Shown here: in pieces, positions 36,775-43,020 of the stretch | How positions within the stretch are numbered: the first letter of the stretch is position 1 | Layout: every line of letters starts with the position of its first letter | Origin: Defluviicoccus sp. | Lineage (GTDB): Bacteria > Pseudomonadota > Alphaproteobacteria > MPNO01 | Direction: 5' to 3' | Length of the DNA stretch: 43,020 nt | NCBI GenBank assembly: GCA_028820505.1 | Contig: JAPPIT010000037.1 | Span: 6,596-49,615, forward strand | Program-made: the position numbers and the translations under genes | The notes under the pieces: generated by a model | What the model was told of the DNA's origin: nothing | The model's input: only the letters and a program-made list of their open reading frames with translations | The model's database searches: none

Positions 36775-36999
36775 CGTCATGCCCGGACTTGTTCCGGGCA
36801 TCCACGTGGGTCGGCCGGCTCGCTTGTCCCCGTTCATCGCGCTATGCCGCAAGACGTGGATGCCCGGAACAAGTCCGGGCATGACGGTGGGGTCAGGTGT
36901 CGGAGAACGCGCGCACCGCGCGATCTTGTCGCCGCCTCTCGGTGCAGAGCCCGCCGAACGCCCGAACCGGACAGCAGTGGAACGAGCCCGGGCATGACG
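36775..36999. repeat. Three-armed palindromic repeat, copy D
   Basis: Arms are at 36775-36806, 36855-36886 and 36980-36999, with a 48-bp loop and a spacer closely matching copy A, including the loop orientation. The element lies between the parS-like site and tRNA-Thr. Confidence 0.9.
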
Positions 37000-37087
37000 A
37001 ATTGTGGGACCGGCGCGGCCGAAGCATTCGGCGCCAGCGGTCGCGGTCCTTGCGACTCGCCCGTTTGCCATGGGCCATTGAAAAGAC

Positions 37088-37163
37088 TGGTGCCGGATGA
37101 CGGGCTCGAACCGCCGACCTGCTGATTACAAATCAGCCGCTCTACCAGCTGAGCTAATCCGGC
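37088..37163 (-). tRNA. tRNA-Thr (anticodon TGT)
   Basis: Read on the minus strand, the 76-base molecule starts GCCGGATTAGCTCAGCTGGT and ends CATCCGGCACCA, with a 7-bp acceptor stem GCCGGAT / ATCCGGC and an encoded CCA tail. The anticodon loop is CTGATTTGTAATCAG, giving TGT (threonine ACA/ACG family). The T-loop is GGTTCGAGC. All arms are standard. Confidence 0.97.
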
Positions 37164-37262
37164 AGCCGGCCACAAATAGCGCCGCTCCGGCCTGCATTCA
37201 AGCGTCGCCGCGTCTCTGCTAGCCTGCGCCGCAGGGCTACGGAAACGCGAAGGGGAGAAGCC

Positions 37263-38372
37263 ATGGCCATAGTCGTCCGCAAGGTTCCGATGGAGAGCGT
37301 CCAGGACACCGCCGGCATCGAGGCCGCGATGGCGGAGGAGGGGTTCGGCGTCGACGACATCGTGGCGCTCGTCGCCAAGACCGAGGGCAATGGCGGGGTC
37401 AACGATCTGGGCCGCATCCTGGTCGACCGGGTGCTGCGCGACTTCCTGGTGGCCGGGGGGAGCGGGGGGCGCGAGGCGGCGATGCGGGTGCCGATCGCGC
37501 TCTCGGGCGGCTGCCCCGGCGTCATCTCGCCCCATATCAACGTGTTCGCGCGCGTCGACGATCCCGATCCCGACCCGGAAGCCGAACGCCTCGCGATGGG
37601 CATCGCCATGTCCGAGGCGATCGCGCCCGAGGATATCGGCCGCCCGGCGGGCGTCGAGAAGGTCGCCGCGGGCGTCAGGCTCGCGATGCAGGACGCCGGC
37701 ATCGAGGATCCGTCCGACATCCACTACGTCCAGTCCAAGTCCCCCCTGCTCACCGTCGAGACCATCGCCGACGCCAAGGCGCGGGGCCATACCGTGGCCA
37801 CCGAGGAGACGATGGAATCGATGTCCATCGCCAACGCCACCGCGGCGCTCGGCATCGGTTACACGCTCGGCGAGATCCCGATGCCGCGAGAGGACCAGAT
37901 CGGCAAGGATTTCGACGTCTACTCCTCGGTCGCCTCGTGCTCCAGCGGCAACGAGCAGCTGGCGGCCCAGATCGTCGTCGTCGGCAACAAGAAGGGCGCC
38001 GGCGGCCGGTTCCGCATCGGCCATTCGGTGATGAAGGACGCGATCGACACAGACGGAATCTACGAGGCGATCCGCGACGCCGGGCTGAAGCTGCCGGACC
38101 GGCCGCGCCCGTCGGATCTCGGCGATGCGCTGGTCAACTGCTTCGTCAAGTGCGAGACCGACCCGACCGGGCGGCTGCGCGGCAGGCGGCAGGTCTCGCT
38201 CAACGATTCCGACGTGCACCACACCCTTACGACGAAGGCGACGGTGGGCGGGGTGGTCTCCGCCGCGGTCGGCGATCCGGCGGTCTTCGTCTCGGTGGCC
38301 GCGCTCCAGCAGGGGCCGGCCGGCGGCGGGATGGTGGCGGCGATCGTCGACATGGACAAGCTGCCCGCGTAA
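37263..38372 (+). CDS. Ring-opening amidohydrolase (barbiturase / cyanuric acid hydrolase family)
   Basis: This encodes a 369-residue member of the AtzD/barbiturase family, which opens cyclic imide rings such as cyanurate or barbiturate. Three similar domains each give a Lys and a Ser: K39 (LVAKTEGNGG) with S81 (LSGGCPGVISP), K159 (VQSKSPLLT) with S227/S228 (ASCSSGNEQ), and K296 (NCFVKCETDP) with S344 (FVSVAALQQGPAGG). The spacing matches known family members and the length is standard. The late LNDSDVHHTLTTKATVGGV segment is diagnostic. ATG 37263 follows AAGGGGAGAAGCC. It is the first of three tightly packed genes. Cyanurate, barbiturate and other cyclic imides cannot be told apart by eye. 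Confidence 0.92.
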   Translation: MAIVVRKVPMESVQDTAGIEAAMAEEGFGVDDIVALVAKTEGNGGVNDLGRILVDRVLRDFLVAGGSGGREAAMRVPIALSGGCPGVISPHINVFARVDDPDPDPEAERLAMGIAMSEAIAPEDIGRPAGVEKVAAGVRLAMQDAGIEDPSDIHYVQSKSPLLTVETIADAKARGHTVATEETMESMSIANATAALGIGYTLGEIPMPREDQIGKDFDVYSSVASCSSGNEQLAAQIVVVGNKKGAGGRFRIGHSVMKDAIDTDGIYEAIRDAGLKLPDRPRPSDLGDALVNCFVKCETDPTGRLRGRRQVSLNDSDVHHTLTTKATVGGVVSAAVGDPAVFVSVAALQQGPAGGGMVAAIVDMDKLPA

Positions 38373-38380
38373 GGCGCGCC

Positions 38381-39871
38381 ATGGCGGTCGAGACGCTGCT
38401 GCGGCGCGGCCTCTACCGCGATTCCGTGACCCTGATGCGGCTCGCCGCGGCGCTCGAAGCCCGGCCCGGCGTCGCGCGGGCATCCGCCGTCATGGCGACG
38501 CCGGCCAACCTCCGGATGCTGGCCGAGCACGGCGTGCCGGCGGGCGGGACGGAGGCCGGTCCGAACGATCTCCTGATCGCGGTGGAGGGGGAGGACGCGG
38601 ACGTTCTCGCCCGCGCGCTCGACGAGGCCGCGGCGCTGCTCGAGGGCGGGGACGCGCCGGCGGCATCCGTCGCGGGAGCCGCCGCCCCTCCGAGACCCCG
38701 CAGCCTCGCCGAAGCCCGCGACGCGCTGCCGGAAGCGACCCTCGCGCTGATCTCGTGCCCCGGCGAATACGCGGCGGCGGAGGCGGCGAAGGCGCTCCGC
38801 CTCGGGCTCGACGCGATGATCTTCTCGGACAACGTGCCGGTCGGGGACGAAGTCGCGCTCAAACGCGAGGCGGAACGGCGGGGCAGGGTGGTCATGGGCC
38901 CCGATTGCGGCACCGCGATCGTCGGCGGCGTGCCGCTCGGCTTCGCCAACCGGGTGCGGCGCGGCAGCGTCGGCGTCGTCGGCGCTTCCGGCACCGGGAT
39001 CCAACAGGCCGCCTGCCTGATCGACCGCCTCGGCGCCGGCATATCGCACGCCATCGGGACCGGCGGGCGGGACCTGTCCCGGGAGGTCGGCGGCGCGACG
39101 ACCCTGCGCGCGCTCGCGATGCTGGCGGAGGACGAGGATACGGGCACCGTCGTCCTGGTCTCCAAGCCGCCCGACGAGGCCGTGATGCGCCGCGTGCTCG
39201 ACGCTGCGGCGGAGACGGGGAAGCCGGTCGTCGCCTGCTTCGTCGGGGCGGTGCCGCCGCCGACGCTTCCCGCCGGCATGCGCTTCGCCGCCACCCTCGA
39301 CGAGGCGGCCGCGCTGGCGGCGGGGGTCGCCGTCGCGCCCGCCGACATCGACCTCCCCCGCGCGGCCGGGCGGAACCGCCTCGTCGGCCTCTTCAGCGGC
39401 GGCACCCTCTGCTACGAGGCCCAGGCGGTGGCGGCGCCCGTCCTCGGGCGGGTCCTGTCCAACGCGCCGCTCGATCCCGGGGACACGCTCGACGGCGATC
39501 CGGGCGGGGCGCACGTCATGCTCGATCTCGGCGACGACGCGTTCACCCGGGGGCGGCCGCACCCGATGATCGATTACGGCCCGCGGCTGGAGCGCATCCG
39601 CGACGCCGCCGCGGCGCCCGACACCGCCGCGATCCTGATCGACGTGGTGCTGGGGACCGGCGCGCACGAGGATCCTGCCGCCGCACTCGCGCCGGTCATC
39701 GGGGAATTCGACGGCCCGGTCGCGATCGGCTCGGTCTGCGGCACCGAGGCCGATCCCCAGCGCCTGTCGCGCCAGGAGGCGGCGTTGCGGGAGGCCGGCA
39801 CGATCGTCGCCGGGAGCAACGCCCAAGCCGCGCGCATCGCGGCCCGGATCGCGAGCGGGGAGGGATCGTGA
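38381..39871 (+). CDS. FdrA-family acyl-CoA-synthetase-like protein
   Basis: This encodes a 496-residue protein of the FdrA family, which shares its fold with succinyl-CoA synthetase alpha-type CoA-binding domains. Characteristic parts are RGLYRDSVTLMRLAAALEA at the start, ALISCPGEYAAAEAAKALRL, VVMGPDCGTAIVGGVPLG (GPDCGTA at 173-179), VGVVGASGTGIQQAACLID (glycine loop 201-206) and the later VGLFSGGTLCYEAQAV. E. coli FdrA belongs to the allantoin/oxalurate region and, as I recall, has been linked to oxamate carbamoyltransferase activity with YlbE and YlbF. Here it follows the amidohydrolase by 8 bases, and its stop overlaps the GTG of the DUF1116 gene. Function is inferred. Confidence 0.88.
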   Translation: MAVETLLRRGLYRDSVTLMRLAAALEARPGVARASAVMATPANLRMLAEHGVPAGGTEAGPNDLLIAVEGEDADVLARALDEAAALLEGGDAPAASVAGAAAPPRPRSLAEARDALPEATLALISCPGEYAAAEAAKALRLGLDAMIFSDNVPVGDEVALKREAERRGRVVMGPDCGTAIVGGVPLGFANRVRRGSVGVVGASGTGIQQAACLIDRLGAGISHAIGTGGRDLSREVGGATTLRALAMLAEDEDTGTVVLVSKPPDEAVMRRVLDAAAETGKPVVACFVGAVPPPTLPAGMRFAATLDEAAALAAGVAVAPADIDLPRAAGRNRLVGLFSGGTLCYEAQAVAAPVLGRVLSNAPLDPGDTLDGDPGGAHVMLDLGDDAFTRGRPHPMIDYGPRLERIRDAAAAPDTAAILIDVVLGTGAHEDPAAALAPVIGEFDGPVAIGSVCGTEADPQRLSRQEAALREAGTIVAGSNAQAARIAARIASGEGS

Positions 39872-41298
39872 GCGGCGGTCTCCTGAAAGGCGCTCCCGCG
39901 GTCCTCAATCTCGGCGTCGGCGCGTTCGCCGAAGCGATCGGGGCGGCCGGCGGCTCGGTCGTCGACATCGACTGGCGGCCCCCGGCGGGCGGCGCGCGCG
40001 AGGCCGGCACGGAGCTCGCCGCCCTGGTGAACCATCCGCGCATCGAGGCGGCGAACCGGGAGGCGTTCGGGCGCTTCCTCGCCGCCGAGCCCCGGGTGAC
40101 GGGGATCGGGTCCGCGATCGACGTGCTGCCGGGGATGGGCGCGCGCACCGTCCTGCACGCCGGCGCGCCGGTCGCGTGGGAGGCGATGTGCGGGCCGATG
40201 CGGGGCGCCGTGCTCGGCGCGATCCTCTTCGAAGGGTGGGCCGACGACCTCGACGGCGCGCTCTCGCTCGCGGAGTCCGGCGCCATCGCGTTCGATCCCT
40301 GCCACCACCACAGGGCGGTGGGTCCGATGTCCGGCATCACCTCGCCGTCGATGCCGATGTGGATCGTCGAGAACGCGGACGGCGGCAACGCGGCCTTTTC
40401 CGGCCTCAACGAAGGTCTCGGCAAGGTGCTGCGCTTCGGGGCCAACCGCCCCGAGGTGATCGAGCGGCTGCGCTGGATGCGGGACGGGCTGGCGGGCGTG
40501 CTGGCGCGCGCGCTCGGCGAGGGCGGCCCCATCGAGCTCAAGCCCCTGATCGCCCAGGCGCTCCACATGGGCGACGAGGCGCACAACCGGAACGCCGCCG
40601 CGACCTCGCTGCTGATCAAGCGGCTGGTTCCCCCGGCGCTCCGCTCCGGCGCCGATCCGGAGAGCGTCGCCCGGGCGTTCGCGTTCATGGCCGGCAACGA
40701 CCATTTCTTCATCAACCTCTCGATGGCGGCCTGCAAGGCGATGCTCGATGCCGCGCGCGGCGTGCCGTTTTCGTCGATGGTGACCGCGATGGCGCGGAAC
40801 GGGGTCGAGTTCGGCATCCGGACGAGCGGGACCGGCGACCGCTGGTTCACCGCCCCGGCCCCGGTCGTCGACGGGCTCTACTTCTCCGGCTTCGGCAAGG
40901 AGGACGCGGCCCGCGACATCGGCGACAGCGCGATCACGGAGACCGCCGGGCTCGGCGGCTTCGCCATGGCCGCGGCGCCCGCCATCGTCCGCTTCGTCGG
41001 CGGCAGCGCAAGCGAGGCGATCGCCGCGAGCCGGGAGATGCGCCGGATAACGATCGGCGAAAACCCCGCGTTCACCCTGCCGATCCTCGACTTCGCCGCC
41101 GCGCCGGCCGGGATCGACGCGCGCAAGGTCGCCGACGGCGGCGTGCTGCCGATCGTCAACACCGGGATCGCGCACCGGGAGGCCGGCGTCGGGCAGATCG
41201 GCGCCGGGATCACCGCCGCGCCGATGGGCTGCTTCGTCCAGGCGGTGCGCGCGCTTTATCGCGAGCTCGCCGCGGCCGGCGAGGTTCCGGCGGCGTGA
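39868..41298 (+). CDS. DUF1116 (YlbE-like) protein
   Basis: This encodes a 476-residue DUF1116 protein from GTG 39868, in a GTGA overlap with the FdrA gene. Family segments include VLNLGVGAFAEAI, RVTGIGSAIDVLPGMGARTV, HAGAPVAWEAMCGPMRGAV, FDPCHHHRAVGPMSGITSPS, QALHMGDEAHNRNAAATSLL and FAFMAGNDHFFINLSMAACK. These histidine-, asparagine- and glycine-rich stretches are strongly conserved, implying an active site. In E. coli the homologue YlbE is encoded next to FdrA. The third E. coli partner (YlbF, DUF2877) and a carbamate kinase are not found in the window. Confidence 0.9.
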   Translation: MSGGLLKGAPAVLNLGVGAFAEAIGAAGGSVVDIDWRPPAGGAREAGTELAALVNHPRIEAANREAFGRFLAAEPRVTGIGSAIDVLPGMGARTVLHAGAPVAWEAMCGPMRGAVLGAILFEGWADDLDGALSLAESGAIAFDPCHHHRAVGPMSGITSPSMPMWIVENADGGNAAFSGLNEGLGKVLRFGANRPEVIERLRWMRDGLAGVLARALGEGGPIELKPLIAQALHMGDEAHNRNAAATSLLIKRLVPPALRSGADPESVARAFAFMAGNDHFFINLSMAACKAMLDAARGVPFSSMVTAMARNGVEFGIRTSGTGDRWFTAPAPVVDGLYFSGFGKEDAARDIGDSAITETAGLGGFAMAAAPAIVRFVGGSASEAIAASREMRRITIGENPAFTLPILDFAAAPAGIDARKVADGGVLPIVNTGIAHREAGVGQIGAGITAAPMGCFVQAVRALYRELAAAGEVPAA

Positions 41299-41672
41299 AG
41301 TGGGGGCGCCGGAGGTTTCGGCGCCCCGTATCCGCGACATGCCGAGCCGCGGATCGAACATGCCGACCGGCGGCGCCGCGCGAGCGCGCGGTCGGCATTT
41401 GCCGACGGAAATGCCGACCGGCGGGTCGAGTCGGCAATTGCCGACATTCCCGCCCGGCATTCGAAGGGCGCGAATGTCGAGTCGATAGCGATTTGTCTAC
41501 GCGATGCCTACCTCGACGGCGAGCCGGCATCGCCCGGGCCGGGACGATGTCGTCGACCTTGCCGGGCGTGACGGTCGGGGAGAAAGCGGTTTCGAGGTGG
41601 AATCGGAAGGGGAAAAAACGTCGTGAAATCCGTGCCTTGTCGACAGATTTATCCTTGAAAGCCATTTTTATC
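41299..41672. other. Intergenic region with TGCCGAC box cluster
   Basis: No gene is supported. At 41339-41445 the 8-mer (A/T)TGCCGAC or a near match occurs at 41339, 41360, 41399, 41411 and 41438, and its reverse complement at 41391 and 41430. Two pairs form near or perfect palindromes: GTCGGCATTTGCCGAC (41391-41406, one mismatch) and GTCGGCAATTGCCGAC (41430-41445, perfect). From about 41590 the sequence becomes AT-richer leading into a strong promoter. Confidence 0.75.
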
Positions 41673-41701
41673 TTGACTCGGGACATGTTTTGTGGTATAT
41701 T
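41673..41701 (+). promoter_or_regulatory. Strong sigma-70-like promoter facing rlmB antisense
   Basis: TTGACT (41673-41678), an exact 17-base spacer and TATATT (41696-41701) make one of the best consensus promoters in the window. It lies in an AT-rich island and points toward the 3' end of rlmB. The spacer contains ACATGTTTTGT, which resembles the middle of alphaproteobacterial LexA sites (GTTC-N7-GTTC), but both outer half-sites are degraded. Confidence 0.6.
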
Positions 41702-41707
41702 TTATAG

Positions 41708-41747
41708 AATGAGAGAAATAGGGCGCCCGGAGGATCCGGCGCTTTTT
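41708..41747 (+). ncRNA. Possible ~40-nt terminated leader or small RNA
   Basis: Transcription from the promoter at 41673 would begin near 41708 and meet an intrinsic terminator ending at 41747. A leaderless ATG at 41709 opens a 20-codon frame (MREIGRPEDPALFRPTGGST) that ends at 41771, running through the terminator. The product could be a tiny RNA, or the attenuated leader of a gene that is no longer present. Confidence 0.3.
41723..41747 (+). terminator. Intrinsic terminator
   Basis: GCGC(C)CGGA, a GGA loop and TCCGGCGC form an 8-bp stem with one bulged C, followed directly by five T residues (41743-41747). It lies only about 15 bases beyond the predicted transcription start. On the minus strand no T-run follows, so it is not an obvious rlmB terminator. 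Confidence 0.6.
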
Positions 41748-41791
41748 CGTCCGACGGGAGGATCGACATGACGGAAGACGGGCGGAAACGC

Positions 41792-42562
41792 CTATCCCGC
41801 GCTGGCGTGGGCGTAGAGCGCGATCGCGGCGGCGGCCGAGACGTTGAGGCTCGCCGCCCCCCGCGCCATCGGGATGCGCAGCACCAGGTCGCAGGTCTCC
41901 GCCGTCAGCCGGCGCAGCCCGACCCCCTCCGCGCCGAGGACCAGGGCGCAGCGGTCCGGCAGCGCGTCCGGCGAGAGCTCGGTCTCCGAGTCGGCGTCGA
42001 AACCGACGCACCAGAACCCGCCCGCCTTCATCTCCGACAACGCCCGGGCGAGGTTGGTCGCCCGAACCACCGGCACCCGTTCGAGGGCGCCCGAAGCGGC
42101 CTTGGCCAGCGCGCCGGTCTCGGGCGGGGCGTGGCGGTCGGGAACGACCATCGCGAGGGCGCCCAGGGCCGCCGCGCTCCTGAGGACGGCGCCCGCGTTC
42201 TGCGGGTCCTGCACCCGGTCGAGGACCACCGCCGCGGCGCGTTTCCGGCCCTCGGCTGCGGCGAGCAGCGAATCGATCCCCGAAGCCGGCAGCGGTTCGG
42301 CGAGGAGGGCGAGCCCCTGATGCACCGCGCCGTCGGGCAGCACCTGCCGCAATACCGCGCGGTCGACGATCTCGGGCGCGTGCTCCGCGAAGGCCGCCGC
42401 GGCCTCGTTCTCGGCGAGAAACCGGACCCGCCCGCGCCGGGGATTGGCCAGCGCCGCGGCCACCGCGTGGCGGCCGTAGAGCCAGACCGCCGAGCGGCTT
42501 TCGCGCCCGCGCCGCTTGCCCTTGTTTCTCGTCATGGGAGCGACTATAATCGGGATCGTCAT
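41792..42562 (-). CDS. rlmB: 23S rRNA 2'-O-methyltransferase RlmB-like (SpoU family)
   Basis: This encodes a 256-residue SPOUT methyltransferase. An N-terminal ribosome-binding-like domain (WLYGRHAVAAALANPRRGRV onward) precedes the catalytic domain with motif 1 LDRVQDPQNAGAVLRSAAAL, motif 2 LVLGAEGVGLRRL and motif 3 IPMARGAASLNVSAAAAIAL. RlmB methylates G2251 of 23S rRNA in E. coli; related TrmH enzymes act on tRNA. ATG 42562 gives the longest form; ATG 42535 (MTRNKGKRRGR) is an attractive alternative because a -10-like TATAGT sits just upstream of it. The gene precedes the tRNA-tuf cluster in opposite direction. Confidence 0.92.
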   Translation of the reverse strand: MTIPIIVAPMTRNKGKRRGRESRSAVWLYGRHAVAAALANPRRGRVRFLAENEAAAAFAEHAPEIVDRAVLRQVLPDGAVHQGLALLAEPLPASGIDSLLAAAEGRKRAAAVVLDRVQDPQNAGAVLRSAAALGALAMVVPDRHAPPETGALAKAASGALERVPVVRATNLARALSEMKAGGFWCVGFDADSETELSPDALPDRCALVLGAEGVGLRRLTAETCDLVLRIPMARGAASLNVSAAAAIALYAHASAG

Positions 42563-42634
42563 TAACCGAACGACTTATCCTGCATGGCGCGCCTCCCATG
42601 GTCCGGGACGGGCGCTTTCGACCTTTTCGTGTCG

Positions 42635-42663
42635 TTGACACGGGAAGTCAGATCGCCTAGTTC
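42635..42663 (+). promoter_or_regulatory. Candidate promoter of the tRNA-Tyr/tRNA-Gly/tuf cluster
   Basis: A perfect TTGACA (42635-42640) is followed after 17 bases by TAGTTC (42658-42663), 9 bases before the tRNA-Tyr gene. The -10 is poor, but strong -35 with weak -10 elements is usual for stable-RNA promoters in this class. Confidence 0.5.
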
Positions 42664-42672
42664 GGCGGGTCC

Positions 42673-42758
42673 GGAGGGGTGCCCGAGTGGCTAAAGGGGA
42701 CGGGCTGTAAACCCGTTGGCGTTTGCCTACGTTGGTTCGAATCCAACCCCCTCCACCA
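42673..42758 (+). tRNA. tRNA-Tyr (anticodon GTA)
   Basis: This 86-base class II tRNA starts GGAGGGGTGCCCGAGTGG and ends CCCCCTCCACCA with an encoded CCA. The anticodon stem-loop ACGGGCTGTAAACCCGT carries GTA. A long variable arm (about TGGCGTTTGCCTAC) and a T-arm GTTGGTTCGAATCCAAC are present. Confidence 0.97.
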
Positions 42759-42850
42759 GCCCTCCGCGACGGCGCTCGGGCGGGCTCGGAGGATCCGGAG
42801 CGTCTTGGTGGAGCGAACGGCCATTGCAGCGAAAGGCCCAGAGACCTCGC

Positions 42851-42924
42851 GCGGGTGTAGCTCAATGGTAGAGCCCCAGCCTTCCAAGCTGGTTGTGTGG
42901 GTTCGATTCCCATCACCCGCTCCA
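42851..42924 (+). tRNA. tRNA-Gly (anticodon TCC)
   Basis: This 74-base tRNA starts GCGGGTGTAGCTCAATGGT and ends CACCCGCTCCA with an encoded CCA. The anticodon loop CCTTCCAAG carries TCC, and the T-arm is GTGGGTTCGATTCCCAT with one mismatch-tolerant pair. It lies between tRNA-Tyr and tuf, the usual order in many proteobacteria. Confidence 0.97.
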
Positions 42925-42986
42925 ACGACGATTTGCGCGGGACCGCCTGCCGGCCCGCCGTGCCAGACCACACCGGGGAATTAGCG

Positions 42987-43020
42987 ATGGCGAAGGCAAG
43001 GTTTGAGCGAACGAAGCCGC
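42987..43020 (+). CDS. tuf: Elongation factor Tu, 5' end only
   Basis: The window ends 34 bases into a gene whose translation is MAKARFERTKP, the standard EF-Tu N-terminus. EF-Tu delivers aminoacyl-tRNA to the ribosome. GGGGAA lies about 6-11 bases before the ATG. The position directly after tRNA-Tyr and tRNA-Gly supports the call; the rest of the gene lies outside the window. Confidence 0.9.
   Translation, partial: MAKARFERTKP

Noticed and set aside
41210..41686. A 158-codon minus-strand frame in the intergenic region
   Set aside because: The first 45 residues look less biased than a shadow, but the rest is Arg-rich, it overlaps the end of the DUF1116 gene, and no family or ribosome site supports it.
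41679..41695. A functional LexA operator in the orphan promoter
   Set aside because: Only the central ACATGTTTTGT resembles known sites; both outer GTTC half-sites carry two mismatches, so I do not annotate it.
41768..42565. A 265-codon plus-strand frame with a good Shine-Dalgarno at its start
   Set aside because: Nearly all of it is antisense to rlmB and its translation looks like a shadow. I kept the promoter and ribosome-site observation as a finding, but not the gene.

Overview
This window is GC-rich chromosomal DNA with strong G/C third-position bias, frequent GTG starts and many 1-4 base stop/start overlaps. The gene content points to an alphaproteobacterium: the ispH-thrB-rnhA order, a glycine riboswitch ahead of gcvT-gcvH and a two-gene gcvP, a Liv-type ABC transporter fused in one operon with fadD and a PaaK-like gene, and rlmB followed by tRNA-Tyr, tRNA-Gly and tuf. 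A Rhodospirillales-like lineage is my inference, not a demonstrated placement.

Layout. 1-1.15 kb: a toxin-antitoxin island with an orphan RelB/RHH antitoxin gene followed by a HigB-HigA pair. 1.6-3.8 kb: a TauD-type dioxygenase convergent with a LuxR-type regulator. 4.4-8.4 kb: guaB, a GNAT gene, guaA and a small membrane coiled-coil protein built from 21-bp tandem repeats. 8.5-12.2 kb: YqgE divergent from a DsbD/ScsB-type disulfide reductase, then a Prx5-type peroxiredoxin. 12.2-14.6 kb: ispH-thrB-rnhA on the minus strand. 14.7-21.1 kb: a dual CDGSH protein, a lipoprotein, then the glycine-cleavage operon under a tandem glycine riboswitch, ending in a 3-hydroxyisobutyrate-dehydrogenase-like gene. 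21.2-27.9 kb: a MetE-like methyltransferase divergent from a TRAP transporter (P, Q, M), then an amidohydrolase and an MFS exporter. 27.9-36.4 kb: a minus-strand operon fadD-livG-livH-livM-livK-livF-paaK-like. 36.4-37.2 kb: non-coding DNA with a perfect parS-like site, two palindromic repeats and tRNA-Thr. 37.3-41.3 kb: a tight three-gene operon of a barbiturase/cyanuric-acid-hydrolase family enzyme, an FdrA-family protein and a DUF1116 (YlbE-like) protein. 41.3-43.0 kb: an unusual intergenic region, rlmB, two tRNAs and the first codons of tuf.

Most of the window is housekeeping metabolism. The parts I consider most worth a second look are the ring-opening amidohydrolase/FdrA/DUF1116 operon, which suggests cyclic imide opening followed by carbamoyl transfer to phosphate; the parS site; an orphan promoter-leader-terminator unit facing antisense into rlmB; a nearby cluster of alternating TGCCGAC boxes; and a roughly 225-bp three-armed palindromic repeat whose loop is flipped in one of its copies.
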